Source of the DNA: Archangium violaceum
Lineage (GTDB): Bacteria > Myxococcota > Myxococcia > Myxococcales > Myxococcaceae
DNA: 64,000 nucleotides
Assembly (NCBI RefSeq): GCF_016859125.1
Contig: NZ_CP069338.1
Span: 6,263,501 to 6,327,500, forward strand
Direction of reading: 5' to 3'
Made by a program: the position numbers and the translations under genes. Below, in pieces: positions 16,693 to 28,481 of this stretch (position 1 is its first letter; each line of letters opens with the position of its first letter). The notes under the pieces were generated by a model. The model worked only from the letters and a program-made list of their open reading frames with translations, was not told where the DNA came from and did no database searches.

Positions 16693-19600
16693 ATGAGTCA
16701 TGGCCCCCCCACGTTCGCGCGACTGGTCGCGTGGAGCGTGTTGTTGCTCGGTCTGTCCGTCGGGTGCGGATCGAGTTGTGGTGGAGATCCCACTCCGCCG
16801 GTCACGCGTGAGATGCCGGATGCGGACCGCTCGTCCGTGGAAGTGAGCAGGGCACAAGGGGTCCAGGCCAACGGCGAGGACTCCGTCGATATCAAGGTGA
16901 CGGTGCGCAAGGAGGACGGCACGCCGCTGCCGGGCCGCACGTTGAAGGTGACGGTCTCCGGTACGGGCAACACGCTGACCCAGCCCTCGGGCTCCACCAA
17001 TGACCAGGGCGTGGCGATCGCGACGCTGCGCTCCACCGTCGCGGAGACGAAGACGGTGACGGTGTCGGTGGAAGCCGAGGGCGGCCCGGTGACGCTGTCG
17101 TCCCGGCCCACCATCGAGTTCGTCGGGTCCGTCGTCTCGCCGGCCTCCAGGCTGGCCTTCTCCTCGGCGCCGTCGTCCGGCACGGCCGGCACGGCGCTGG
17201 GCGTGTTCTCGGTCGCCATCCAGAACGCGGACGGCGAGACGGTGACGAGTGCCAGCAACACCGTGACGGTAGCGCTCGGCTCCGGTCCGGCGTCGGCCAC
17301 CCTGAAGGGGACGGTGACGGTGACGGCGGTGAATGGCGTGGCGAGCTTCTCCGATCTGGTGCTCGAGAAGGCCGGACAGGGCTACACGCTGGTGGCGAGC
17401 GCCGACGGGCTGGCGGGTGCGACGAGCCCGTCCTTCGACGTGGCTCCCGCGGCCGCCGCCACCCTGTCACTGACTGCCCCGGTGGGGCCCGTGGTGGTGG
17501 GCAGCCCGGTGAGTCTCGAGGTCTCCGCGCGGGATGCCTTCGGGAACGATGCGGCCGGCTACTTCGGCACCGTGCACTTCTCGTCGGATGACGCCTCGGC
17601 CACGTTGCCGGCGGACTACACGTTCACCGCGGCCGATCTCGGCCGCCACACCTTCGACGTCACGCTGAACCAGGCGGGCAGCCGCGTGGTGACGGTGAAG
17701 GACACGGCGGATGCGGCCCTCTCCGCCTCGGTGGAGCTCTCCGTGGTGCCGGGTGGGGCCACGCAGCTCTTCTTCTCCAAGCAGCCTGGCGACAGCCGCG
17801 TCCGCGCGCTCTTCGGCGTGCAGGTGGTGCTGAGAGACGCCGCCGGAAACGTGGTGCCCGTGGGTGAGCCCGCGGTGACGCTCTCCGTCGACAAGGGCGG
17901 GACGTTGGAGGGGGGAGTCTCCGTGTTGCCGGTGGACGGCGTGGCCACCTTCTCGGGCCTGTCCATCGCCCAGGAGAACTCGGGCTACGTGCTGACGGCC
18001 TCGGCCCCCGGGTTCGCTCCCGTTTCCAGCGAGCCCTTCACCCTCGTGGACGACGTCGCGCCGGGCGCCGTGACGCTCTCCGTGCTGGGCAAGACGAGCA
18101 TCCAGGTGGAGCTGGGCTGGACCGCCGTGGGTGATGACGACCTGCTCGGGACCGCCTCCCTCTACGACCTGCGCTACTCGACGAGCCCCATCGATGCCGC
18201 GTCGTTCGACTCCGCCGTGCCGGTGGACGTGGGTTCGCCCCAGGCGCCGGGAACGGCCGAGTCGGTCACCGTCATCGATCTCAGCCCCAACACCCTCTAC
18301 TACTTCGCGCTGAGGGTGCATGACAGCGCCAACAACACGCGCTTCGCCACCGTGAGCACGAGCACGAATGTGGACCCGTGCGCCGGCTTCGTCTGCCCGC
18401 CGCGCGCGCCCACGTGTGCGGAAGATGGCGTCTCGCTGATCTCCTTCCAGCAGAGCTGCGTCGACGTGGACAACACCGCCACCTGCGAGGAGTCGCAGAC
18501 GACCACTGTCTGCACGGGCACCGACGCCGTGTGCTTCGACGCGGCTTGCGACACGGCGGCGAAGCCCACGGCCAATCAGCTGAGCATCTCCGAGGTCATG
18601 CACTCGCCGTCGACCGGTACCTCCGAGTACTTCGAGCTGACCAACAACACCAACGATCTGCTCAACCTCAATGGCCTGCTGATCACCTACAAGAGCGGCT
18701 CTGGCGCCACGACCACCTTCCCGGTGGGCTCTGGCAGCACCCCGGTGGTGATCGACCGCAAGGGCACCTTCGTCCTGGCGCAGAACAAGGACATCGCCAC
18801 CAACGGCGGGGTCTCCGCCAACTATCAGTACGACGGCTCCATCGCCCTGGAGGGCTCGGGGCAGTTCAAGATCGCCAACGGGGCCACGTCGGTGGAGGAG
18901 TTCACGTACTCGCCGCTCTTCTGGCAGACGGAGGGCAGGGCGATGAGCCTCTCCTCGCTCGTGGTGGGGACCCGGGCCAACGGCAATCCCTGGTACTGGT
19001 GTGACGCGGACGTGCAGCTTTCGGGTGGGGACTACGGCACGCCCAATGCCGCCAACTCCGCGTGCGGCATGACGGTCACCCCGCCCGTGGATTGGTGCAA
19101 CATCCAGAGCCCGAAGACGCTCCCGGATACCATCGCCGGCACGTCGACGGAGATCTACAGCCAGTTCTACGAGCCGAGCGTGACCGATCGCAACACGGCC
19201 GGCAATGACGGCTACCCGCACGTGTTCGCCGAGCTGGGCTACGGCTCGGGCATGAGCTCCGCGGAGACCTGGACCTGGGCACCGATCTCGTTCAACGGAG
19301 GCTACGCGCCCCCGGTCAGCAACAACGACGAAATGATGGGCCTGCTGAGCATCCCCACCCCTGGCTCGTACCGCTACGGCTTCCGGTACTTCTTCAAGGA
19401 CCCGTTCACCGGGGAGTCCTCGCCCTACGTGTACTGCGATCAGAACGGCATCGCGGATCCGGCCACCGGCGTCTTCGGCACCGTGACGATCATCGATCCT
19501 CCGGTGACCGTGGCCAACCACGTGGTCATCAGCGAGTTCGCCTCGAAGAACCTCACTTCGGATGGGTCCCTCGCCCACGATGACGAGTTCATCGAGCTCT

Positions 19601-20121
19601 ACAACCCGACCAATGCCGAAGTGGACATTTCCGGTTGGAAGCTCCAGTACAAGTCGGCTTCCACTACGTCGACCTTCAGCACCCTGGTTACGCTTCTCTC
19701 GGGTGCATCCATTCCGGCGAAGGGCTACTTCCTGTTTGCGTACAAGAATAGCTCGACGGGACTCGGGTATACCGGTTCGGTGGCACCGGACGCGACGTAC
19801 ACCGCGCAGACGTCTCACTCCGGAGCGACGCTGCAACTCGTCAACTCGCTAGGGAGCACGATCGACCGGCTGGCCTGGGGTACTGCTTCGACGGCGGGTC
19901 TGCAGCCCGAGGGGAGCCCCGCGCCGCTCATCGACAACGCCATCGCGGGCGCCAGCCTCGAGCGCAAGGCGGTCAGTTCTTCCACCTCCGATTCCATGGG
20001 GCCCGGTGGCAGCGATGCCAACCGTGGAAACGGCTACGACAGCGATGACAACGCGACGGATTTCGTGATTCGCGCGGCGCGCAATCCGCAGAACGCCTCG
20101 AGCCCCGCCGAGTCGCCGTAA
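16693..20121 (+). CDS. Large surface lipoprotein with Ig-like, FN3 and lamin-tail domains
   Basis: A 1142-residue exported protein. ATG 16693 is chosen because GGAG lies six bases upstream; ATGs at 16687 and 16663 are alternatives. A hydrophobic signal ends at LSVGC, a fair lipobox, followed by a cysteine/glycine patch. Domains in order: an invasin-like Ig domain (VQANGEDSVDIKVTVRKEDG), three or four more Ig-like repeats, an FN3-like segment near residue 460, a cysteine-rich block of about 60 residues (PCAGFVCPPRAPTCAEDG), a first lamin-tail domain (LSISEVMHSPSTGTSEYFEL), a middle region, and a second lamin-tail domain (HVVISEFASKNLTS, EFIELYNPT). No enzyme domain is visible. An adhesive or structural cell-surface role is inference. 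Confidence 0.82.
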   Translation: MSHGPPTFARLVAWSVLLLGLSVGCGSSCGGDPTPPVTREMPDADRSSVEVSRAQGVQANGEDSVDIKVTVRKEDGTPLPGRTLKVTVSGTGNTLTQPSGSTNDQGVAIATLRSTVAETKTVTVSVEAEGGPVTLSSRPTIEFVGSVVSPASRLAFSSAPSSGTAGTALGVFSVAIQNADGETVTSASNTVTVALGSGPASATLKGTVTVTAVNGVASFSDLVLEKAGQGYTLVASADGLAGATSPSFDVAPAAAATLSLTAPVGPVVVGSPVSLEVSARDAFGNDAAGYFGTVHFSSDDASATLPADYTFTAADLGRHTFDVTLNQAGSRVVTVKDTADAALSASVELSVVPGGATQLFFSKQPGDSRVRALFGVQVVLRDAAGNVVPVGEPAVTLSVDKGGTLEGGVSVLPVDGVATFSGLSIAQENSGYVLTASAPGFAPVSSEPFTLVDDVAPGAVTLSVLGKTSIQVELGWTAVGDDDLLGTASLYDLRYSTSPIDAASFDSAVPVDVGSPQAPGTAESVTVIDLSPNTLYYFALRVHDSANNTRFATVSTSTNVDPCAGFVCPPRAPTCAEDGVSLISFQQSCVDVDNTATCEESQTTTVCTGTDAVCFDAACDTAAKPTANQLSISEVMHSPSTGTSEYFELTNNTNDLLNLNGLLITYKSGSGATTTFPVGSGSTPVVIDRKGTFVLAQNKDIATNGGVSANYQYDGSIALEGSGQFKIANGATSVEEFTYSPLFWQTEGRAMSLSSLVVGTRANGNPWYWCDADVQLSGGDYGTPNAANSACGMTVTPPVDWCNIQSPKTLPDTIAGTSTEIYSQFYEPSVTDRNTAGNDGYPHVFAELGYGSGMSSAETWTWAPISFNGGYAPPVSNNDEMMGLLSIPTPGSYRYGFRYFFKDPFTGESSPYVYCDQNGIADPATGVFGTVTIIDPPVTVANHVVISEFASKNLTSDGSLAHDDEFIELYNPTNAEVDISGWKLQYKSASTTSTFSTLVTLLSGASIPAKGYFLFAYKNSSTGLGYTGSVAPDATYTAQTSHSGATLQLVNSLGSTIDRLAWGTASTAGLQPEGSPAPLIDNAIAGASLERKAVSSSTSDSMGPGGSDANRGNGYDSDDNATDFVIRAARNPQNASSPAESP

Positions 20122-20144
20122 TCACTCGAGGGACTGAGGTTCGA

Positions 20145-20180
20145 GAGAGGCCGCTCCGGGCAACCGGGGCGGCCTCTTCT
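20145..20180 (+). terminator. Rho-independent-type terminator after the lamin-tail lipoprotein
   Basis: A 13-bp stem with one G-T pair (left arm 20147-20159, loop GCAA 20160-20163, right arm 20164-20176) is followed by a short TTCT. It lies 24 bp after the stop codon and is very GC rich with a tetraloop. The T tract is short, as is usual in this kind of genome. Confidence 0.75.
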
Positions 20181-20336
20181 CCTCGGGCGATTCGCCGAAG
20201 GCCCGGCTGTCAGGTGGGTGGGCGTTCGGCCAGGAGAGGGCAGGCACTGCTCCATGGAGCAAGGACGGTATTGGCGCCATATGTTTCTAGAAGAATCATC
20301 CCCAGCGCACCGGGGAGTGCCCGCGCGGGAGGCGGC

Positions 20337-20789
20337 ATGAGCGCGAGCTTCACCTTTGACGATTCGCTCTGGCCGCTGCTCATCTTCCGTCTCACGGGCG
20401 TGCTGCCGGACAAGCAGTTCGCCGAGCTCCTCGCTCGGTCGAGCACCTATGTGGAGCGAGGGGAGCGGTACGCCTTCATCTCCGACATGAGTCATGCAGG
20501 TCTCTTCACGGCCACACAGCGCCAGATGCAGGTGGCGTGGATCCACAAGCACGAGGCCGCCCTGCGTGAGCGGGTGCTTGGCAGCGCCACCATCATCACC
20601 TCGCCGCCCATCCGTCTGTCGCTGAGCCTCATCTTCCACCTCAAGCCCCTGCCCATGCCGAATGCCGTCTTCGCCGACATGGACGCGGCCGTGCGCTACA
20701 TCCTGGGCAAGCTGGAGGAGGGGGGACTCGTCTCCGAGGCCGAGCGCATCCGGCATCACTTCGGCCTTCCTGGCACCCACGTGGATTGA
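20337..20789 (+). CDS. Small conserved protein, possibly STAS/SpoIIAA-like
   Basis: A 150-residue cytoplasmic protein. ATG 20337 is preceded by GGGAGG at good spacing; the open frame further upstream has no ribosome site. The pattern of alternating strands and helices (WPLLIFRLTGVLPDKQFAEL, then YAFISDMSHAG, then ADMDAAVRYILGKLEE at the end) resembles SpoIIAA-like/STAS single-domain proteins that occur in many copies in myxobacteria. I cannot confirm this by search. No catalytic residues are recognised. It is convergent with glycogen phosphorylase. Confidence 0.6.
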   Translation: MSASFTFDDSLWPLLIFRLTGVLPDKQFAELLARSSTYVERGERYAFISDMSHAGLFTATQRQMQVAWIHKHEAALRERVLGSATIITSPPIRLSLSLIFHLKPLPMPNAVFADMDAAVRYILGKLEEGGLVSEAERIRHHFGLPGTHVD

Positions 20790-20906
20790 GTCGCCGGTCC
20801 CCTCCGGAGTCGCGCGCCCTCGTTTTGGAGGCAGGAGGCAGTGAGCGGCGGAAGAGGGGAGGGCGCCCGCGGCGACACGCACCGCGGGCACCCGGACGTC
20901 AGGGGC

Positions 20907-23423
<2,517 letters not shown>

Positions 23424-23726
23424 TCGTGGAACTCTGCGTTCGATGAGTCAGGTGACGTGATGTGCACGGCCCTCTGTTCCGGCCGTGCGCGGGCCCGCAA
23501 GGGTAGACCGAGCTGGGGGCATCTCGCATCGAAAGAAAAGATGCGTGCTCCCACAGCGGGCGGGCGCTCCGGTTTTGCGGTGTGGTCTGGAATTCCTGGA
23601 TGGAGTGAGACCCGTCTTCCGAGGATGGAGCGTGGGTGTAGAGACTTCGCCGATCGGACGAGGAGTCTGGTAGGAAGCGGATGTATCCAGGTTCTGCCCC
23701 CGGCCTGGAACCCGGAAGGTTCTTTC
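23424..23726. other. 303-bp divergent intergenic region
   Basis: This separates glgP (leftward) from the TIGR02265-type gene (rightward). The only structure I see is an inverted repeat CGCATC (23526-23531) / GATGCG (23541-23546) around a purine-rich 9-base loop, which could be an operator. No gene or clear promoter box can be called. Confidence 0.3.
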
Positions 23727-24314
23727 ATGCCTAGTGACAAGAACGATCTGGCTCAGCGGATTGCCATCTGCCGGCCCGAGGACACCGTACGCGGCTTCAT
23801 CTTCAAGTCGGTGTACGGGCTCGTGGAGCAGCGCGTGGGCAGCGCGGGGATGGATCGTATGCTGCAGCAGCTCCGGGTCAGCAAGATGCCCGTGGATTTC
23901 TTCTCCTACCCGGCGGCGGACTTCCTGCGGTTGCTCTACGCGGCCGTGGACGTGCTGGAGCCGCAGTACCCGGACCTCCAGGACGTCTTCCGGGCGTGCG
24001 GGGCCTCCACGGTGACGGGCTTCTTCAAGTCCTACGTGGGCAACACGTTGATGAGGCTCATTGGGGGAGGGGAGCCCAAGCGGGCCCTCTCCACGGTCCA
24101 CACCGTCTACTCCACCCTGGTCAGTTACGGCACGCGCGAGTTCCGGGACCTGGGGGAGAAGCGGGCGCTCATCACCTTCCGCGACGACATGCAGCCCGTG
24201 TTCTTCCACGAGGGGGCCCTCACCGAGGTCCTGGTGGTGCTGTGCGGCAATGGTAGGGCCACGGGCAAGGCGCTCGCGGTGAACCACGCGGAGTACCTGC
24301 TGGAGTGGTCCTGA
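23727..24314 (+). CDS. TIGR02265/DUF2378-type myxobacterial protein
   Basis: A 195-residue protein starting at ATG 23727, with GGAAGG upstream. It has the features I associate with a myxobacterial paralogous family (TIGR02265, DUF2378): an opening RPEDTVRGFIFKSVYGLVE, a central MPVDFFSYPAADFLRLLYAA, and a C-terminal half with strands around RALITFRDDMQPVFFHEGAL. The function of the family is unknown. There is no signal peptide or membrane segment. It ends 18 bp from the convergent methyltransferase gene. Confidence 0.7.
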   Translation: MPSDKNDLAQRIAICRPEDTVRGFIFKSVYGLVEQRVGSAGMDRMLQQLRVSKMPVDFFSYPAADFLRLLYAAVDVLEPQYPDLQDVFRACGASTVTGFFKSYVGNTLMRLIGGGEPKRALSTVHTVYSTLVSYGTREFRDLGEKRALITFRDDMQPVFFHEGALTEVLVVLCGNGRATGKALAVNHAEYLLEWS

Positions 24315-24332
24315 GGCCCGTCCGGGCGCCGT

Positions 24333-25412
24333 TCACCCCTGGCGCTGGCCGGCCCAGAAGAGGTTGGTGCCCGTCGCGTCGGCGGAGAGCTCTCGTGTGA
24401 GCATCCTCCGCTCTCCTGGTCCCTCGCAGAGCGTCTGGAACTGTTGGCGCGTGCGGTGGTGCACGCTCCAGTCCCCCACGTACTCCATGAAGGAGCGCCA
24501 GTCGTTCTGCTGATGGAGGTTCGTCAGCAGCAGCAATCCGCCAGGGGCGAGCAGTGACGCCATCAGGTCCAGCAACCGGGTGACGACGTTGTCCTTGAGG
24601 TAGTCCAGGATGCCCGCCGCCACCACCACGTCCAGGGGGCCGCTCGGCAGGCGGAGCTTGTCCAGGGAGTCCCGGTAGCGGATGAGCTGGTAGGTGGAGA
24701 GCTGGACGAAGTTGAGCTCGGGTGGAGGCACCCCGCCGCGAGGCATGCGCGCGAGCTTCTCGAATTGCCGGCGGCAATAGTCGAGCGGAGCGGGATCGAA
24801 GTCGCACAGCACGAAGCTGCCGGTGCCACCCAGGGCCGTGTACTCACGCAGCACGTGCTCGGGCCCGCATGCGAAGGAGAGCACCCGCAGGGGGCGCCCC
24901 AGCTCCTGCTCATGCCGGCGCAGGTGGCCCATCACCCAGGGCGGACGCGCGCGGTGGGCCTGGGCAGGCCCCACGTGGAGCGCATAATGGGAGAGCAGCC
25001 GGGCCATGGTGGAGACGCCCTGATCCTCGGTGCCGAAGATCATCTCCACCGTCACGTAGTCCCCGGGGTAGCCCAGGGGCTTGTCCACGGCGCGCCGCAC
25101 GAAGGGGCTCTGCAGGAAGAAGGGCTGGACGGCCGAGCGGTGGTGCTCCAGCGCCCGCTCGCGCTCCTCCTCCGTGAGGTGGGAGTCCAGCTCCGTCAGC
25201 CGGGCGAAGTGGCGGTCGAGCCAGGCGGTGAGCTCCGGCAGGCGCCTCTTGAGCAGCGCGGCCTGCTCCTCCTGCATCGCCTGACGCTGCTGCGGGTCTC
25301 TCGGGAAGCGCGCCAGGCGTTCGGGGAGTCCGTGCTGCAATTCCTCAGTGAGCCGGACGAGCCCTTTGCGGAGCTCCTCCGCGACGTCGATGAAGTCAGC
25401 GATGGCGGACAT
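24333..25412 (-). CDS. SAM-dependent methyltransferase with N-terminal helical domain
   Basis: A 359-residue protein. The first about 110 residues are helical and charged. A conserved block DKPLGYPGDYVTVEMIFG precedes a class I methyltransferase domain with the SAM loop RVLSFACGPEH, acidic strand end FVLCDFDP, and VVVAAGILDYL as motif IV. The GYxGDY block recalls the PhcB-like enzymes that make hydroxy-fatty-acid methyl esters, but I would not name the substrate. It starts at ATG 25412, where the helical domain begins. It is followed by 155 bp of non-coding DNA before the M23 gene. Confidence 0.78.
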   Translation of the reverse strand: MSAIADFIDVAEELRKGLVRLTEELQHGLPERLARFPRDPQQRQAMQEEQAALLKRRLPELTAWLDRHFARLTELDSHLTEEERERALEHHRSAVQPFFLQSPFVRRAVDKPLGYPGDYVTVEMIFGTEDQGVSTMARLLSHYALHVGPAQAHRARPPWVMGHLRRHEQELGRPLRVLSFACGPEHVLREYTALGGTGSFVLCDFDPAPLDYCRRQFEKLARMPRGGVPPPELNFVQLSTYQLIRYRDSLDKLRLPSGPLDVVVAAGILDYLKDNVVTRLLDLMASLLAPGGLLLLTNLHQQNDWRSFMEYVGDWSVHHRTRQQFQTLCEGPGERRMLTRELSADATGTNLFWAGQRQG

Positions 25413-25567
25413 GTCGTCTTGGGGGTGGGGGATTGGGGGAATTTCCCATCCTATCAGACAGGTTGGCCAACGCGCAGAGCTTCGCTCCGCCTTCTCCTCA
25501 TTTACATTCGAGGGGAAAGTAAGGAGGGACCCTACATACCAGGTCGGGTGGAGCGCAACGGGAGGAG

Positions 25568-26743
25568 TTACTGCTGGGCCCCCACCCCGGCGGTGGCCAC
25601 GGAGACGGCGTCGAGCTGCTGGGCCAGGGGGGCGATCTTCGCGCGGAAGTCCGCCATCAGGTTCTTGGGCAGCGGCTCCGTGCGAGGGAAGTTCTGGTTG
25701 AGCGGGTTGACGTAGCGGCCACCGCGCTTGAGGGCGTAGTGCAGGTGGGGGCCGGTGCTGCGGCCGGTGTTGCCCGAGTAGGCGATGACCTGCTTCTGGC
25801 TCACCCGCGCGCCCACGCGCACGCCCGCGCCGTACTTCGACAGGTGCAGGTAGCACGTCTCGAAGCCGTTGGTGTGCCGCAGGCAGACGGTGTTGCCGCC
25901 GGCGCCCGTGTTGCCCGCCACGGTGACGGTGCCATCGGCCACGGCCCACACCGGCGTGCCGATGCTCGCCGCGTAGTCCACGCCGTTGTGCGCCTTCACG
26001 TACCGGAGCACCGGGTGGAAGCGGCTGCCGAAGCCGCTGGTGACGTGCGCGTACTTCAGCGGGCTCTTGAGGAAGGCCTTGCGCGCGCTCGCCCCGTCCT
26101 CCTGGAAGAAGCTGGCCTTCCCATCCGGCAGCTCGTAGCGGAAGACGCGCTTGGTGCCCACCGACTCGCCCTCGTACGTGGCCGCCAGCACCTCGCCGTA
26201 GCGCAGGATGCGGCCCTTGGAGACGAACTTCTCCACCAGCGCCCGCGCCCGGTCTCCCTTGCGCACGTCCCGGTAGAAGTCGATGTCCCAGGCGAACACG
26301 TCCGCCAGCACCATGCCGATGAGCGGATCCTCACCCGCGGCCAGCGCCGCCTCGTAGAGCGAGTTGTTGATCTCCAGCGACACCAACGCCACCTTCTTCT
26401 CCACCTCGATGGCGCGCTTGCTGCCGACGAACTTGTCGCCGTCCCGGCGCACCTGCCACTCGTCCACCGCGCTCTGCCGGTAGCCGAAGAAGTCCAGCTC
26501 GCCCTCGCGGATGACCAGGCGGAACTGGTCTCCCACGCGCGACTTGCGGAAGTCGAACACGCCCTCGAGCGCGGAGATGACCGCCGCCGTCTGCTCCGGC
26601 GGCAGCCCCGCCTCCTGCAGCGCCACCGCGAGCGGCTGGTTCGGCTCGATGCGGCGGTTCTTGACGGTGTAACGGATCGAGGCTTCGGCGAAGGGCGCGG
26701 CGAACAGCAGGCCCAGGCACAGGAAGGCGCTGGCGAGTCTCAT
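25568..26743 (-). CDS. M23-family murein endopeptidase
   Basis: A 391-residue secreted peptidoglycan hydrolase (LytM fold). It opens with a signal peptide ending at AEASI. An N-terminal OapA/Csd3-like region (about residues 25-230; SLEINNSLYEAALAAGEDP is a family landmark) precedes the catalytic domain. Zinc ligands are readable: H in SGFGSRFHPV, D in HNGVDYA, H in GPHLHY. The enzyme would cut peptide crosslinks in the cell wall. The active-site set is complete, so it is a true enzyme rather than an EnvC-like activator. A single gene, 214 bp downstream of spoVR on the same strand. Confidence 0.92.
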   Translation of the reverse strand: MRLASAFLCLGLLFAAPFAEASIRYTVKNRRIEPNQPLAVALQEAGLPPEQTAAVISALEGVFDFRKSRVGDQFRLVIREGELDFFGYRQSAVDEWQVRRDGDKFVGSKRAIEVEKKVALVSLEINNSLYEAALAAGEDPLIGMVLADVFAWDIDFYRDVRKGDRARALVEKFVSKGRILRYGEVLAATYEGESVGTKRVFRYELPDGKASFFQEDGASARKAFLKSPLKYAHVTSGFGSRFHPVLRYVKAHNGVDYAASIGTPVWAVADGTVTVAGNTGAGGNTVCLRHTNGFETCYLHLSKYGAGVRVGARVSQKQVIAYSGNTGRSTGPHLHYALKRGGRYVNPLNQNFPRTEPLPKNLMADFRAKIAPLAQQLDAVSVATAGVGAQQ

Positions 26744-26897
26744 GGGGGCCCGCCCAGTCTAGTGGAGCTACAGACCTGTGCCCAACTTCCGGCCAGGGAT
26801 TTCCGCGGGTTGATGGGAGCTCGCCCGGCCGGCTGCTCTGGTCGTTTTATGCGAACTGGGTTTTTGCAACAGGGTGGAAAAGAGAAGGGCTCCACAT

Positions 26898-26935
26898 ACC
26901 CTCACCCCGGCCCTCTCCCAGGGGGAGAGGGAGGG
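26898..26935 (-). terminator. REP-like hairpin downstream of spoVR
   Basis: CCCTCTCCC (26911-26919) and GGGAGAGGG (26923-26931) form a 9-bp stem with a 3-base loop, next to CCCTCACCCCGG. This CCCTCACCCC/CCCTCTCCC arrangement is a familiar interspersed palindrome in high-GC proteobacterial genomes. It lies just past the spoVR stop codon and can act as terminator of the prkA operon. Whether it is a mobile REP element cannot be told from one copy. Confidence 0.5.
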
Positions 26936-26957
26936 GGGCGGGGCGGGCATCCCGGTC

Positions 26958-28451
26958 CTAGAGGTCGATCTTCTTTTCCGTGTGGTTCTGGCCGTCGAAG
27001 CGCAGCAACACGCCCTTGTTGTCGTAGCGCGTGATGATGCACGTCGGACGCCGCCACAGCGACTGCAGGTTGCGCAGGGTTTCGCGCGCGTAGTCCGGCT
27101 TCAGGTCCTGCCCGTCGTGCTTGTGCGCCAGCAGCAGCTCGCCCCGGTTCTCGTGGTTGCCGTCCACCACCTCGATGATCGGCTGCCCGAAGTTGGTGAG
27201 CCCCTGCAACAGCTTGTTCTTCACCTTGCGGAACTCACGGTCGAGGATCTCCCACGAGTTGCGCTTCTCGTTGAAGCCGTAGACGAACAGCTTCTGCTCG
27301 ATGGCGAACTCGGGCGTGAGGAACGTGTCGATGAAGGTGATGTCGTTGTAGTGCTTGCGGACCTCGAAGATCTTCTCGCGGCCCATGCCCAGCCTCTTGT
27401 CCCAGGAGCGGCGCGCGCGCAGGTCGTCGCACTCGTCCCACTCCTTGCCGAAGCGGCCCTTGTTCCAGCGCTCTTCGATGTCCCGCCACAGCTCGATGCC
27501 CAGCTTGTACGGGTTGAGCGCGCCGGGCCGGGTCCCCATGGTGCCCGAGTGCCGGTCCGCGTAGTCGATGACCTCGTCATCCTTCAGCGCCCGCCGCGTC
27601 ATGATGGTGGAGTGCCAGTAGCTGGCCCACCCCTCGTTCATGATCTTCGTCTGGCCCTGGGGCGCGAAGTAATACGCCTCGTCGCGGATGATGGAGAGGA
27701 CGTCCGACTCCCACGGCTCGAGCGGGGCGTTCTCCAACAGGAAGAGCAGCACGTCGCGCTGGGGACGCTCGGGGAACTTCTTGGCCTTCTGCTTCTCGTC
27801 CTCCACCTTCTTGCGCTGGCTGTCGAGGAACTCGGAGGGGTTGATGAAGCCGCGCATGTACTCGCGGTCCACCTTGAAGCCCTCCACCCGCTCGTTGGAC
27901 TTCATCTCGTCCTCGGCCCGCTTGGGGTCCGGGTTGCGGCGGATGTGCGGGGCGTGCTGGTCGATGAGGTTCTCCAGCGACAGCGTCCGGTCGATGAAGT
28001 CCTCCACCTTCTCCACGCCAATCTTGTCGATCCACCGGCGCACGCGCGTGGCGTGGTTCGCCATGTCGTCGATCATCCGGCGGTTGGTGTGGCGGAAGGA
28101 GAAGTTGTTCTTGAAGAAGTCGCAGTGGCCGTACACGTGCGCCATCACGAGCTTCTGATCCACGTCCGAGTTGCTCTCCAGCAGGTACGCGTAGCAGGGG
28201 TCGTTGTTGATGACGAGCTCGTAGATCTTCGAGAGCCCGTACTCGTACCCCTTGGACAGCTGCTCGTACTCCATGCCCCAGCGCCAGTGCGGGTAGCGCG
28301 TGGGGAAGCCTCCATAGGAGGCCACCATGTTGAGCTCGTCGTAGCTGACGACCTCGAAGATGGTCTCGAAGAAGTCGAGACCGAAGGCGCGGGCGTAGCC
28401 CTCGATCTCCTCCTTCAGCCTGCTCAACTGCGGGGTGAGGCTCTTGGGCAT
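26958..28451 (-). CDS. spoVR: SpoVR family protein
   Basis: A 497-residue SpoVR/YcgB protein of normal length. Recognisable segments include FDFFET-like [17 protein letters not shown] near the start, [20 protein letters not shown], the histidine-rich [16 protein letters not shown], and [18 protein letters not shown] in the middle. First described for Bacillus spore cortex formation, the family is widespread in non-sporing bacteria and tied to stationary-phase and stress survival; its biochemistry is unknown. It is the third gene of the prkA-yeaH-spoVR operon, 30 bp after yeaH, with GGAG upstream of its ATG. In a myxobacterium a role in fruiting-body sporulation is plausible but not shown here. 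Confidence 0.95.
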   Translation of the reverse strand: MPKSLTPQLSRLKEEIEGYARAFGLDFFETIFEVVSYDELNMVASYGGFPTRYPHWRWGMEYEQLSKGYEYGLSKIYELVINNDPCYAYLLESNSDVDQKLVMAHVYGHCDFFKNNFSFRHTNRRMIDDMANHATRVRRWIDKIGVEKVEDFIDRTLSLENLIDQHAPHIRRNPDPKRAEDEMKSNERVEGFKVDREYMRGFINPSEFLDSQRKKVEDEKQKAKKFPERPQRDVLLFLLENAPLEPWESDVLSIIRDEAYYFAPQGQTKIMNEGWASYWHSTIMTRRALKDDEVIDYADRHSGTMGTRPGALNPYKLGIELWRDIEERWNKGRFGKEWDECDDLRARRSWDKRLGMGREKIFEVRKHYNDITFIDTFLTPEFAIEQKLFVYGFNEKRNSWEILDREFRKVKNKLLQGLTNFGQPIIEVVDGNHENRGELLLAHKHDGQDLKPDYARETLRNLQSLWRRPTCIITRYDNKGVLLRFDGQNHTEKKIDL

Positions 28452-28481
28452 CGCGAGCTCCGGGTGGCGTGAGGCCGCTCT

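Noticed and set aside
17467-19836. A leftward open frame of about 790 codons inside the lamin-tail lipoprotein gene
   Set aside because: Arg/Gly/Val-rich shadow; the sense frame has clear Ig-like and lamin-tail domains.
24333-25949. The methyltransferase frame extended upstream into the M23 gene
   Set aside because: The extra N-terminus is an out-of-frame reading of the M23 gene; the protein begins sensibly at 25412.
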